DNA of 64,000 bases from Methanofollis sp. W23. GTDB lineage: Archaea; Halobacteriota; Methanomicrobia; Methanomicrobiales; Methanofollaceae. Every line of letters starts with the position of its first letter. Position 1 is the stretch's first letter. Below the pieces are notes generated by a model. It worked only from the letters and a program-made list of their open reading frames with translations. It did no database searches and was not told the origin of the DNA. The stretch lies in the NCBI RefSeq assembly GCF_017875325.1, contig NZ_JAGGMN010000001.1, positions 496,001 through 560,000 of the forward strand. Reading direction: 5' to 3'. Made by a program: the position numbers and the translations under genes. Below are positions 30,180 to 38,551 of the stretch, in pieces.

Positions 30180-30548
30180 TCAGATCTCCTCGATGGAGAC
30201 GACGTAGACCGGTCTGCCCCACTGCTGGATGGTCACTATCTCGTCGGCAGGTGCAAGGGTGAACCGCACCTCCAGTCCGTCCCGTTCGAACGCCTCGTCG
30301 AGGTCGAGAGGGAGGTAGTGTTCACCGTCGTCGCCGATGATCCCGTAGAACCCGCCTTCGAGGTCGATGTAAGTCACCGTGCCGGTGCCAGTGATCCCGT
30401 CCGGCATGGTCCCGGTCTCGGTCACCGTTTCGTTCACGGTCTCGTTTACCTCTTCACCACGGTCGGTGCCGGTGCACCCCGCGATGAGTACTGCACTACA
30501 GAGAAGTGCAACAACCGCCAGTACAACCGGCCATAGTCTGTTATGCAT
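30180..30548 (-). CDS. Small lipoprotein with one beta-barrel-like domain
   Basis: The 122-residue lipoprotein has signal VVLAVVALLCSAVLIAGC, a low-complexity NETVNETVTETG linker, then a compact domain starting GTGTVTYIDLEGGFYGIIGDDGEHYLPLDL. Such small domains occur repeatedly in methanogen lipoproteins, and I know no function. The start is ATG 30548 with GGTGG eight bases upstream. The longer frame to 30725 runs through non-coding DNA. A repeat end lies just downstream of its stop (30158). Confidence 0.65.
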   Translation of the reverse strand: MHNRLWPVVLAVVALLCSAVLIAGCTGTDRGEEVNETVNETVTETGTMPDGITGTGTVTYIDLEGGFYGIIGDDGEHYLPLDLDEAFERDGLEVRFTLAPADEIVTIQQWGRPVYVVSIEEI

Positions 30549-30879
30549 CTTTTCCACCACACTGAGATCGTCCCTGGGTAATATAGTGCTTCTTTTTACT
30601 GCGAATAATTTCGTAGTCTTGTACTGGAGGGTGCGTGCCCGGGGAGAGGGGAAGAAGTCACGAAGACTCCTGTCTTTGGGCTGTGTTGGGGCCCTCTGGA
30701 CAGCACTCTGGGTGGGGACGGGCATCCGATGGTGCTCGCTCCTGCAAGGTGTCTTGATCAGAAGGAGGGATCCAGATCAGTGCACGGTCCGGAGGTTTGT
30801 ATGATGATTTTCCCTCACCTGGTTCCTCCATACCTGATATACGAACTACAAAAACTCTCTCAGAATGATAGGCCCCCCT

Positions 30880-31090
30880 CAGCGCAGTACCTTTACCGTC
30901 GTCTCGCCCCGGGGCAACGCCCCCGGACTCCCCACGACGAGAAGAGGAGTGGGGCGGCAATGAGGCGGCGGTCTCACAGACTGTCCTGTGCTGAAGGGAC
31001 GGGCACGGACCCATCACACACCCTGGAGACCCGCGATCATGTTCATCACGTATGCGTGAACCTCAGGTTCATGCATGATTCTACAGAGCC
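30880..31090. repeat. Core hairpin plus module D, right end at 31090
   Basis: CCGGGGCAACGCCCCCGG (about 30909-30926) is followed by a GGGGCGGCAATGAGGC spacer. Module D in minus orientation follows: CACACACCCTGGAGACC, GATCATGTTCATC and the palindromic TATGCGTGAACCTCAGGTTC, finishing ATTCTACAGAGCC (31078-31090). The region 31091-31440 before hypC holds nothing I recognise except T-rich promoter sequence at 31410-31416. Confidence 0.6.
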
Positions 31091-31452
31091 GAAATATTTT
31101 CATCCTTCTGGCGAGTGGTCTGCCGGCCCCACTCTCATCAGAAGTGTGGGGGTGACTCTCAAGAGGACGGTGCGATCTGCGGCCCACTGGCGAAAAGATC
31201 AGGCCCCCCACTCCTCGTGAGACCCCTGTCCTGGGACCTCCATAGCAGTAGTATCCACGGTCCAGGTGGATGTCCGGGTTCCGGGCTCCGGGCCCTGGGC
31301 ACTCCAGGGGCATCTCATAGAAACCACTGCCATCCTGCGTTTTCATGGCATTTTCAAGCATTCTACAGGCGTTCCCGGCCCCAGATTCTCCCATGTCACT
31401 TCGGAAGGTGTTTTTACTTCTGACACCCATACTCCCTATCTGAGGAAATACG

Positions 31453-31677
31453 ATGTGTGTTGCAGTTCCTGCCGAAGTGATCGAGAAAAAAGACGGCAAT
31501 ATCGGCGTCGTCGACTATGGTGACCTCAAACAGGAGGTCCGTCTCGACCTGGTCGATGTCGAGATCGGCGAGTTCGTCCTCGTCCATGTCGGGTTTGCCA
31601 TCCAGAAACTCAGCCGCGAGGAGGGCCTTTCTACCAGGGAGCTCTTCAAAGAAGTCTACGCCGCAATGGAAGAGTAA
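31453..31677 (+). CDS. hypC: Hydrogenase assembly chaperone HypC
   Basis: The 74-residue HypC/HupF protein begins MCVAVPAEV. The N-terminal Cys exposed after Met removal is the residue that contacts HypD and the hydrogenase large-subunit precursor during Fe(CN)2CO assembly. The rest is an OB-like domain with VLVHVGFAIQKL. It is followed immediately by hypA (adjacent stop and start) and hypE, so the three form an operon. Confidence 0.95.
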   Translation: MCVAVPAEVIEKKDGNIGVVDYGDLKQEVRLDLVDVEIGEFVLVHVGFAIQKLSREEGLSTRELFKEVYAAMEE

Positions 31678-32019
31678 ATGCACGAGTACAGTATCGCATA
31701 CGACATCTACGCCACCGCCAAACGGGCTGCGGTCGAGAACGGGGCCGACGAGATCACGGCGGTCACCGTCGACGTCGGCGAGATCGCGATGGTGAACCCC
31801 GAACAGGTCATATTTCTCTTCGGGGTGATCGTGGAGGACGACCCCCTCTTTGCCGAGACCCACCTGGAGTGTCGGACCGTGAAGGTGCGGACCAGGTGCG
31901 AGTGCGGGTATGAAGGGGACGAGAAGTTTGTCTGCCCCCGGTGCGGCGGGCTCCCCCATGTTGTCGAAGGAAAGGAGATCGTAGTTAGCAATATCGAGAT
32001 CGAAGTGAACGAATCATGA
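31678..32019 (+). CDS. hypA: Hydrogenase nickel-insertion protein HypA
   Basis: The 113-residue HypA starts MHEYSIAYD, in which the N-terminal MHE supplies nickel ligands. It contains the zinc site as C-x10-C-x-C-x8-C-x2-C around CRTVKVRTRCECGYEG and FVCPRCGG. It delivers nickel to NiFe-hydrogenase precursors. The ATG follows directly after the hypC stop, and the stop overlaps the hypE start by four bases. Confidence 0.94.
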   Translation: MHEYSIAYDIYATAKRAAVENGADEITAVTVDVGEIAMVNPEQVIFLFGVIVEDDPLFAETHLECRTVKVRTRCECGYEGDEKFVCPRCGGLPHVVEGKEIVVSNIEIEVNES

Positions 32020-33011
32020 AAGTCAATCTGATGCACGGTGCGGGTGGAGAAGTGATGGGCGAACTTCTGAATGTGATCACGAAGTTCGAGAACAACAATG
32101 CCGGCGGGATCGGGCTTGAGTCCCTCGACGACGGGGCGGTGATCCCGGTCGGCGACCAGAAGATCGTCTTTACGACCGACAGCCATCTCGTCCACCCGAT
32201 CTTCTTCCCCGGCGGCGACATCGGCAGGATTGCCGTCTCAGGGACGGTCAACGACCTCGCAATGATGGGCGGCCGGCCGCTCGCCCTCTCGTGCGCGATG
32301 GTCATCCAGGAAGGCTTCGATGTCGCCGACCTCGAGCGGATCGTCGCCTCGATGGACGCCGCCCTCGGCGAGGTCGGGGCCTCGATCGTCACCGGCGACA
32401 CCAAGGTGCTGGAGCGCGGTTCGCTTGACGGGATCGTCATCAACACCGCTGGTGTGGGGGTCGCCAACCATGTCGTCAGGGACAATGGCCTCAGGCCAGG
32501 CGACGTGATCCTCTCGAGCGGCACCCTCGGCGACCACGGGCTTGCGATCATGGCCCACCGCGAGGGATTCGACCTTGGCGAACAGATCGCGTCAGACGTC
32601 GCCCCCCTCTGGGGCATGGTCGAGCGGGCGCTTGAGGCCGGTGAGATCCACGCCATGAAAGACCCGACCCGCGGCGGGTTTGCCAATGCCATCAACGAGA
32701 TGGCAAGCAAGGCCGGGGTCCATGTCGAGATCGACGAAGAGGCCCTGCCGATCAGGACCAGCGTGCGGAGCGCCTCGGCCATGCTCGGGATCGATCCCCT
32801 TGAGGTGGCAAACGAGGGCAAGACGATCATGGGCGTGCCTGCCGAGGACGCCGAGGCGGTGCTCAAGGCACTCCGGTCCCACAAGTACGGCAAGGACGCC
32901 GCGATCATCGGGCGCGTCACCGAGGGATCCGGCGTCGTGATGAAGACGAAGATCGGCGGCGAGCGGTTTATCGAAGCGCCGATCGGCGACCCGGTGCCAA
33001 GGGTCTGCTGA
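32016..33011 (+). CDS. hypE: Hydrogenase maturation protein HypE
   Basis: The 331-residue HypE of the AIRS/PurM fold dehydrates a carbamoyl group on its C-terminal cysteine to the thiocyanate that becomes the CN ligand of NiFe-hydrogenases. The C-terminus is the canonical PRVC. The ATP-binding pattern DDGAVIPVGDQKIVFTTDSH and the GGDIGRIAVSGTVNDLAMMG block are intact. hypB, hypD and hypF are not in the window. Confidence 0.96.
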   Translation: MKVNLMHGAGGEVMGELLNVITKFENNNAGGIGLESLDDGAVIPVGDQKIVFTTDSHLVHPIFFPGGDIGRIAVSGTVNDLAMMGGRPLALSCAMVIQEGFDVADLERIVASMDAALGEVGASIVTGDTKVLERGSLDGIVINTAGVGVANHVVRDNGLRPGDVILSSGTLGDHGLAIMAHREGFDLGEQIASDVAPLWGMVERALEAGEIHAMKDPTRGGFANAINEMASKAGVHVEIDEEALPIRTSVRSASAMLGIDPLEVANEGKTIMGVPAEDAEAVLKALRSHKYGKDAAIIGRVTEGSGVVMKTKIGGERFIEAPIGDPVPRVC

Positions 33012-33026
33012 AGGAGAAGAGAGAGA

Positions 33027-34292
33027 ATGGCCGGGCGTGCGGCGCTGGTGCTCGAAGGGGTCACCCTCCCTTCCGGCCGGGTGGCCGATCTCAGTCTTGG
33101 CGAGGGGCGGGTTCTCCATATCGGTGCAGGTATACCCGCCGACGAATGCGTCGACGCCTCAGGCCTCCTCTGTCTGCCAGCCGCGGTGGACATGCATACC
33201 CATCTCAGGGGCGGGCGGGCGCAGGCGGCCAAGGAAGACTGGACGACCGGGACGACGAGCGCCCTCTTCGGCGGGGTGACCGTCGTCGTCGACCAGCCAA
33301 ACACCCTCCCGCCGCTCACCTCACCGGAGGCGTACAGGGCGCGCGTTGCGGAGGCGTCAGAGCACGCCAGGTGCCGGTATGCGGTCAACGCCGGGGTGGT
33401 GCCCGGCGCCGATCTTCCCGCCCTCTGGCAGGCCGGGGCGATGGCTTTCGGCGAGATCTTTGCCGGGCCGTCCAGTTATGGTGCGGCGGTGCCGCCTGAG
33501 GTGCTCTCTCAGGCCTTCCTCACCCTCCGTGACCTCGGGACACTTGCCACCATCCATGCCGAGGATCCGCGGCCAGGGGTGCCTGAGAACCTGGCGGACC
33601 ACGAACGCCTCAGACCTGCCTCTGCCGAGGCCGCGGCGGTGACGGCGGTGGGCCGCCTGGTGCCCCCTGGGGGACGGGTCCACTTCTGTCATATGAGTTC
33701 GGCCGCGGCCGTCGACGCCGCCACCGGCGTCGGCACTGTCGAGGTGACACCCCACCACCTCTTCCTCTCCTGGGAACAGTTCGAGGCAGGGGACACACAT
33801 GCCAGGATGAACCCCCCTCTCCGGAGCGAGAAAGAACGAAAAACACTCTGGAACCGGTGGGGCGCGGTCGATGTCATCGCCTCAGACCATGCCCCGCACA
33901 CTGCTACGGAGAAGGCGGTGCCCTTTGCGGAGGCCCCGTCCGGGGTGCCGGGCGTCGAGACGATGCTCCCCCTCCTGATGGCTGAAGTTGTCGCAGGCCG
34001 GCTCACTCTTGCGTCTGTCATCGAAAAGACCGCGGTCAACCCGGCCAGGATCCTTGGCATCACTCCTGCAGGATTCGGGCCCGGCGAACGGGCCGACTTC
34101 GCGTTGTACCCGAAGATATCGACATCGATCGATCCTGACGCCCTGCACACGAAGTGCACCTGGACGCCCTTCGAGGGGATGGCCGCGGTCTTCCCTGAGA
34201 CCGTGATCATGGACGGCGCCGCTGCCGTCCTTGACGGCGAGTGCCTCGGGACCGAGGGCGCCTGGCTCCCTGGCAAAGGCTATATTCCCTGA
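33027..34292 (+). CDS. pyrC: Dihydroorotase
   Basis: This 421-residue amidohydrolase of the class I dihydroorotase type closes carbamoyl-aspartate to dihydroorotate in pyrimidine synthesis. The metal motifs are DMHTH (residues 55-59), ATIHAED (His177), FCHMSS (His222) and VIASDHAPH, with substrate loop PNTLPPL. At the position where many dihydroorotases have the carboxylated bridging lysine, this protein appears to have FGEIFAG with Glu143. It starts at ATG 33027, fifteen bases after hypE, with GGAG upstream. pyrE lies at 47145. Confidence 0.87.
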   Translation: MAGRAALVLEGVTLPSGRVADLSLGEGRVLHIGAGIPADECVDASGLLCLPAAVDMHTHLRGGRAQAAKEDWTTGTTSALFGGVTVVVDQPNTLPPLTSPEAYRARVAEASEHARCRYAVNAGVVPGADLPALWQAGAMAFGEIFAGPSSYGAAVPPEVLSQAFLTLRDLGTLATIHAEDPRPGVPENLADHERLRPASAEAAAVTAVGRLVPPGGRVHFCHMSSAAAVDAATGVGTVEVTPHHLFLSWEQFEAGDTHARMNPPLRSEKERKTLWNRWGAVDVIASDHAPHTATEKAVPFAEAPSGVPGVETMLPLLMAEVVAGRLTLASVIEKTAVNPARILGITPAGFGPGERADFALYPKISTSIDPDALHTKCTWTPFEGMAAVFPETVIMDGAAAVLDGECLGTEGAWLPGKGYIP

Positions 34293-34318
34293 GCCCAAAT
34301 ACTATCATGCCGATACAT

Positions 34319-34479
34319 GCACGTCCATAGGTCCCCGCGCGATCAATTGGCGATGCCCTGGATATGAGCTGCGGGACAACCCGGACGTGCGACAGGCATT
34401 ACGCCCGGCGCGAGGGTTAAGACCAGGTGAAGCACGGCACAAGCCACTGATGATCCATGGTCGTTAGCGCCGGGCGACA
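34319..34479 (+). ncRNA. Two-hairpin H/ACA guide RNA, predicted for 23S rRNA pseudouridines (E. coli 2586 and 1915)
   Basis: Hairpin I has a lower stem GCACGTCC (34319-34326) with GGACGTGC (34383-34390), then G and ACA at 34392-34394. Hairpin II has CGCCCGGCGC (34402-34411) with GCGCCGGGCG (34467-34476), then ACA at 34477-34479. In both, 14 bases separate the pocket from ACA, as H/ACA RNAs require. Pocket II has 5' guide GAGGGTTA and 3' guide GTTA, fully complementary to UAAC-UA-UAACCCUC of helix 69. Pocket I has GGTC and AACCC, matching GGGUU-UA-GACC. UGA-type kink-turn sequences sit in the upper part of hairpin II (TGAAGC / CTGATGATC). In Haloferax volcanii one H/ACA RNA (sR-h45) guides these same sites. 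A TATA-like AAATACTATC lies at 34297-34306. Confidence 0.82.
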
Positions 34480-34480
34480 T

Positions 34481-34813
34481 ATGGTGATTCTTGTGACCTC
34501 TTATGATGATGCAGTCTCTGGCTCAGACGACGGTGTCGTGATCACCCTCGACGTCTCTGCCGGGTGCAAAAAAGAGGCGTTTCCGGCCGACTACAATCCC
34601 TGGCGCAAGGCCCTTGTCTGTCATGTCGCGGCCAGGGCGGTGGGGGGCAAGGCAAACCGCGCGATTCTCGACCTCGTCGCCAGGACATTCGGGGTTCCAG
34701 GGTCTTCGGTGAGCATCGTCTCAGGTGCGACTTCGAGTACCAAAAGAATTGAAATTATCGGGATCTCAAGAGATGACGTTATATCCCGGCTCTCTGATCT
34801 TCTTGGGCCATAA
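34481..34813 (+). CDS. UPF0235 (DUF167) family protein
   Basis: The 110-residue protein has the DUF167/YggU pattern: SAGCKKEAFPADYNPWRKAL, then VGGKANRAILDLVARTFGVP and VSIVSGATSSTKRIEI. The family is conserved in archaea and eukaryotes without a settled function. I place the start at ATG 34481, just past the ACA of the guide RNA. The ATG at 34457 would lie inside the RNA hairpin. It may share the promoter of the RNA. Confidence 0.82.
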   Translation: MVILVTSYDDAVSGSDDGVVITLDVSAGCKKEAFPADYNPWRKALVCHVAARAVGGKANRAILDLVARTFGVPGSSVSIVSGATSSTKRIEIIGISRDDVISRLSDLLGP

Positions 34814-34856
34814 GAAGACTATTCTCTCCAGGTCTCTTTTCCTGGGTATGGGGGTG

Positions 34857-34926
34857 CATATAAGTATCCCTCCCTGTATATCTACTACTGTTATCTATGG
34901 TCTGTCATAGTAATCATGATATGACA
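34857..34926 (+). promoter_or_regulatory. dnaG promoter and leader palindrome
   Basis: The TATA-like CATATAAG at 34857-34864 precedes dnaG by about 80 bases. In the leader, TGTCATA (34903-34909) is repeated in inverted form as TATGACA (34920-34926) with a 10-base gap. This could be an operator or part of an RNA structure. GGAGG just before ATG 34944 is the ribosome site. Confidence 0.4.
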
Positions 34927-34943
34927 TACTCTGGAGGCTTACT

Positions 34944-36170
34944 ATGTACTCATCTGATACGACCAAGTATCTTATTCACATCAACTTACATACCGAGGGG
35001 GTGGTCGAGAAACCTGACGTAGTCGGTGCCATATTTGGCCAGACTGAAGGGTTGCTCGGCGAAGACCTCGACCTGCGCGATCTCCAGCGGACCGGGCGGG
35101 TGGGGCGTATCGACGTCCATATTACGAGTAAGAGGGGAGAGACACGTGGAGAGATCCTGATCTCGTCCTCCCTGGACCGGGCCGAGACGGCGGTGCTTGC
35201 AGCGTCTATGGAGACGATCGACCGGGTCGGGCCGTGTGTCGCCCATGCACGGGTCGAGCGGATCGAGGACATCAGGGTGACGAAGCGCAAGCAGATCGTG
35301 GACCGTGCAAAAGAGCTCCTGCTGACGCATTTCGACGAGACCACCATCGACTCCACCGAACTCCTGGACAATGTCCGTGAGTCAATGCGGATCGAGAAGA
35401 TCGGGGTGCTCGGGGAAGAGCGTGTCCCTGCCGGGCCAAATGTCCTTGACTCCGACGCCGTCATCGTCGTCGAGGGGCGGGCCGACGTGATCAACCTGCT
35501 CAGGTACGGGATCAAGAACGCCGTCGCCGTCGAGGGGACGAAGGTTCCGGCAGTGATCCCCAAACTCTGCGAGGTAAAGACGGCGACGGCCTTCCTGGAC
35601 GGTGACCGGGGCGGTGACCTGATCCTGCGTGAACTCCTGCAGGTGACCGATATCGACTATATCGCGCTCTGCCCGCGGGGCAAGAGTGTCGAGGACCTGA
35701 CCAGAAAGGAGATCATCAAGTCTCTCAGGAACAAGATGCCAGTCGAATACTTCAGGGACCAGCTTGAAGGGCCTGAAGTCCACCCGCCCGAGAAGGGCAA
35801 GGAACCGGTGAAGGAAGAGGCCACGCAGGTGATCATCACCGAAAAGTCTGAGGAGGAAGAGGAGACTGATCTTCCTCCGGTCACCGGTCCGACCTTTGAG
35901 CAGCAGGTGCGCGAGGTCGAAGGAAAGAAGACGGCGAGATTCCTGAACGCAGATTACACGCTCATCAATGAAGTGAGCGCTTCAGAGGTAGAAAAGGCTC
36001 TTGATGGCGCTGATACGGATGCAATCGGTGTGGTCATGGATGGGCCCGTGGATCAGCGGCTTATCGATGCGTTCCTTGCAAAAGGGATCGAATTTGTCGC
36101 GGCTCCTGAGTTTAAGGAGATTGTAAAGAGGCCGTTATCTCTACGGCTCATGAAAATTCGAAACGCGTAG
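34944..36170 (+). CDS. dnaG: Archaeal DnaG-type primase
   Basis: The 408-residue archaeal DnaG has an N-terminal domain opening [16 protein letters not shown] and the TOPRIM catalytic domain in the middle: [14 protein letters not shown] with the metal Glu, then [19 protein letters not shown] with the acidic DxDxG-type motif. The charged linker [11 protein letters not shown] and a C-terminal domain follow. In archaea DnaG can make primers and is also found with the RNA exosome. The start is set by GGAGG and ATG 34944. Confidence 0.94.
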   Translation: MYSSDTTKYLIHINLHTEGVVEKPDVVGAIFGQTEGLLGEDLDLRDLQRTGRVGRIDVHITSKRGETRGEILISSSLDRAETAVLAASMETIDRVGPCVAHARVERIEDIRVTKRKQIVDRAKELLLTHFDETTIDSTELLDNVRESMRIEKIGVLGEERVPAGPNVLDSDAVIVVEGRADVINLLRYGIKNAVAVEGTKVPAVIPKLCEVKTATAFLDGDRGGDLILRELLQVTDIDYIALCPRGKSVEDLTRKEIIKSLRNKMPVEYFRDQLEGPEVHPPEKGKEPVKEEATQVIITEKSEEEEETDLPPVTGPTFEQQVREVEGKKTARFLNADYTLINEVSASEVEKALDGADTDAIGVVMDGPVDQRLIDAFLAKGIEFVAAPEFKEIVKRPLSLRLMKIRNA

Positions 36171-36180
36171 CCCTAAGCAA

Positions 36181-36192
36181 ATATATATATAA
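36181..36192 (+). promoter_or_regulatory. TATA box of the UPF0058 gene
   Basis: ATATATATATAA lies about 40 bases before ATG 36226. It is the most AT-rich run in this neighbourhood and well placed for transcription start near 36211. Confidence 0.5.
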
Positions 36193-36225
36193 TAAAATTT
36201 CCTATTTCTCTTTCCAGGTCTGGAC

Positions 36226-36528
36226 ATGCATAAAGAAGAACTGATTACTCTCCACCAGATCCTTGTCGAGATCAAGGACTACTTTGAGATGGTCAATCCT
36301 GAACTGAAATTCCCCCAGTACGGTGCCCTGCGGATCAATCCTTCACAGATCCACAAGAGCAAACTTGAACACAAACATGCGATCTTCGTGCTCGGGGAGG
36401 AACTGGCCAATGCCATGAAGGATGTCGAGTTCACGGGTTCGACCAGGATCTCAGCGCGGATGAAGGATCTTGCCGAACGGGCCGAGAGAGAACTCGAACG
36501 CCCGATAGAGAACCCGAACATCCGGTAA
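36226..36528 (+). CDS. UPF0058 family protein
   Basis: The 100-residue, mostly helical protein matches the small archaeal UPF0058 family (MHKEELITLHQILVEIKDYF and the PSQIHKSKLEHKHAIFVLG region). The function is unknown; the family is restricted to euryarchaea. It has its own TATA element after dnaG. Confidence 0.85.
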   Translation: MHKEELITLHQILVEIKDYFEMVNPELKFPQYGALRINPSQIHKSKLEHKHAIFVLGEELANAMKDVEFTGSTRISARMKDLAERAERELERPIENPNIR

Positions 36529-36723
36529 AGGTACAGATCTTTCCATCGGATTGTCCGAGAAAAGGGCTGGTGTGAGGGGTTGGCATACATCCCCTTATCT
36601 TTATAGACTCTTTTTTTCCATAGTCAGGACCTCGTAGTGCTGGCTATGTGTTTGCATGGGTGATTATAGTCCTCTCCCCAGGAGTGGATACGGTTCTTTG
36701 CAGTGTGTTGATGAAACGGTCTT

Positions 36724-36942
36724 TTGGGTCTGGTCTGGGAAGAAGGATCGATCGAATTGAATTGCTGTGTAGTATTTCTATTCTGGACCTTTGTCGTCGA
36801 GTCGGAGAATGAACTCCTGTCGCTGTCTGAGAATCATCGAAACGAAACACAAAATTCTGTCGCGGTCTACCGCTGGGTCAGGATCGCCGCACTCGCTCTT
36901 CTCCTCTTTTTTGCACTGCAGTACCTGATACGGATCCTCTGA
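36724..36942 (+). CDS. Possible small tail-anchored membrane protein
   Basis: The C-terminal part, SENHRNETQNSVAVYRWVRI followed by AALALLLFFALQYLIRIL, looks like a real single-helix membrane protein. The first 25 residues are less convincing, and the frame starts at TTG 36724 without a ribosome site. The true start may be farther inside. I recognise no family. It lies convergent with the HTH gene that ends at 36980. Confidence 0.35.
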   Translation: MGLVWEEGSIELNCCVVFLFWTFVVESENELLSLSENHRNETQNSVAVYRWVRIAALALLLFFALQYLIRIL

Positions 36943-36979
36943 GGGGTGGGTCCGTCGATGAGTAGCGTCTCCTTTTGCG

Positions 36980-37591
36980 TCAGACCTCCAATTTCACCAT
37001 CTTGCTCATACCGTTCTCGTATCTTCGCACCAGATCGCGTGCTTCAAGGTCCTGGAGTGTCCGTGAGAGCGTTGACTTGGGGATCCCGGTCCTCTCAGAG
37101 AGTTTGGTCTGGTTCATCTCCCCGTGATCGATCAGTGTCTCGATGATTTTTCGCTCATTCCCTTTCAACAACCTCAGCATGGCCTGTTGATATTGGGGGA
37201 GGGGGGGTGCTTCAGTTTCGATGACATGAGGAGAGTGTGGGGGCGGTGCATCCTCACAATCAACAGGGAGATTGGTGGATGGCGAAACCACAGTGCCCTC
37301 AATTTCAATGTCGTCGTTCTCATGATCAACCGGTCCGTGCATCTCCTCAGAGATTGAATGCCTGGCCACCAGAAGATAGAAGAGCACTGCACCGAGGAGA
37401 GATGATACTAACGCGATGAGGAGGCAGTCGGAGAGGGTATAGACCGAAGGGATCTGATGGACGACTGGAGACTCATCTCCGATGACGATCTGCACCTGTC
37501 GTGGGAGGATGAATATCGAGAGAAGCGTGAGTATAGCGATGGCGATTATTCCTCCGGCAAAAGCGTTCCTCCCTCTCTGGTCCATATTCAT
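36980..37591 (-). CDS. Membrane-anchored winged-helix transcription regulator
   Basis: The 203-residue protein has two membrane segments (FAGGIIAIAILTLLSIFIL and CLLIALVSSLLGAVLFYLL), an acidic proline-rich linker, and a C-terminal winged helix (GNERKIIETLIDHGEMNQTK, then LSERTGIPKSTLSRTLQDLE with the recognition helix). Such membrane HTH proteins are frequent in Methanomicrobia and probably sense an outside signal. ATG 37591 (MNMDQRGRN) is preferred. The frame is open upstream to 37681 (MPMEEDFF), so 30 more residues are possible. Confidence 0.7.
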   Translation of the reverse strand: MNMDQRGRNAFAGGIIAIAILTLLSIFILPRQVQIVIGDESPVVHQIPSVYTLSDCLLIALVSSLLGAVLFYLLVARHSISEEMHGPVDHENDDIEIEGTVVSPSTNLPVDCEDAPPPHSPHVIETEAPPLPQYQQAMLRLLKGNERKIIETLIDHGEMNQTKLSERTGIPKSTLSRTLQDLEARDLVRRYENGMSKMVKLEV

Positions 37592-37858
37592 CACGGGTTC
37601 AAGATCGTTAGTCCTCTCCTGGTCGGCGACATCCTTGCGATGGACGGGATCCACTCTAAAGAAGTCCTCTTCCATGGGCATGATCGGATATCATTGATTC
37701 AGAGAGGCGAGTATTAAACATTGTGAGCACATCATCTAATTCAAGCAAAGAATCAGCCGAAGTATTATCCATCAAGTATTGTTGGTAAAATAATCTCCCC
37801 TATAAAAATAAAGGCCCCGGTTCTGTGATATGGCATACGGGAGGCTTTTTGATATTTG

Positions 37859-38090
37859 GGCTCTGTAGAAATCCTCTTGATGGATCTCTCTGGCGGGGGG
37901 CTTGCCGCCCCCCGAACCCCCCGCGACACGATAAGTCGTGGACGGCAACACTCTCTTTATGGTCACCTATTCTGCCTTCCTGGCCCTATCTTGCTCCCGG
38001 GGGTCTGGGGGCAGAGCCCCCAGTCAAAGGGGTAGGAAGGCGGGCGACACACATCTCCCCCATACAAGAGGCGAGGGTTTCTACAGAACC
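37859..38090. mobile_element. Family A element (232 bp) flanked by an 8-bp direct repeat
   Basis: The left end GGCTCTGTAGAAATCC starts at 37859 and the right end GGGTTTCTACAGAACC finishes at 38090. The flanks are GATATTTG (37851-37858) and AATATTTG (38091-38098), seven of eight identical, as expected for a target-site duplication. Inside are the GGCGGGGGGCTTGCCGCC hairpin, an AAGTCGTGGACGGCAACACT linker, and the CCTTCC...GGAAGG inverted repeat with GGGGGCAGAGCCCCC. There is no open frame for a transposase. Confidence 0.72.
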
Positions 38091-38098
38091 AATATTTG

Positions 38099-38455
38099 TA
38101 ACTTCAGCCATGAACATATCCCAGAACTCCCTGAGGCTTGAGCATCATCTTGAACTGAGGTCGTTCGTTCCTGAATTTCTAAACCCTCTCCTCCACTTGG
38201 GGACGTGCCGCCCCCTGGAACCCCCGTTGATGAAGATTGGTGGGGGAGCGCGTCCCTTCTTCACGATCCTCGCTCTGCCTTCCCGTCCTCATCGCCATCC
38301 TGAGTTGAGGGTCGGGGGGAGCCGTGCCCCCGGCGCGGTGGAGTTGGTGGAAGGCATGAAGACATGGTTGGGCAACGAAGAGAGGGAGGATCTCTCCACC
38401 ACATTCAGCGTTCTCTTCTGAGAGGGAGAGGGCTGGAGATTTTGGGATGGCCTCC
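38099..38455. repeat. Module C (minus) and family B element
   Basis: Module C in minus orientation (38113-38190: CATATCCCAGAACTCCCTGA, CTTGAACTGAGG, CCTGAATTTCTA) is followed by a GGGACGTGCCGCCCCC hairpin, a CCTTCCCG...GGAAGGCATGAAG core and the family B right end GGAGATTTTGGGATGGCCTC (about 38432-38453). The stretch to 38551 holds the 3' flank of the next gene. Confidence 0.6.
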
Positions 38456-38551
38456 ATGGTTGAAGGTCTACATTAAATTCAATTACATTGCAAAAAGGAG
38501 GATCCCCAAAGATAGGGGATCCATTTCACAAAAATCGCGTTAGAGTTCCAC

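Noticed and set aside
31014-31499. Minus-strand frame covering the hypC upstream region
   Set aside because: It crosses the hypC promoter and module D repeat, and the product has no family features.
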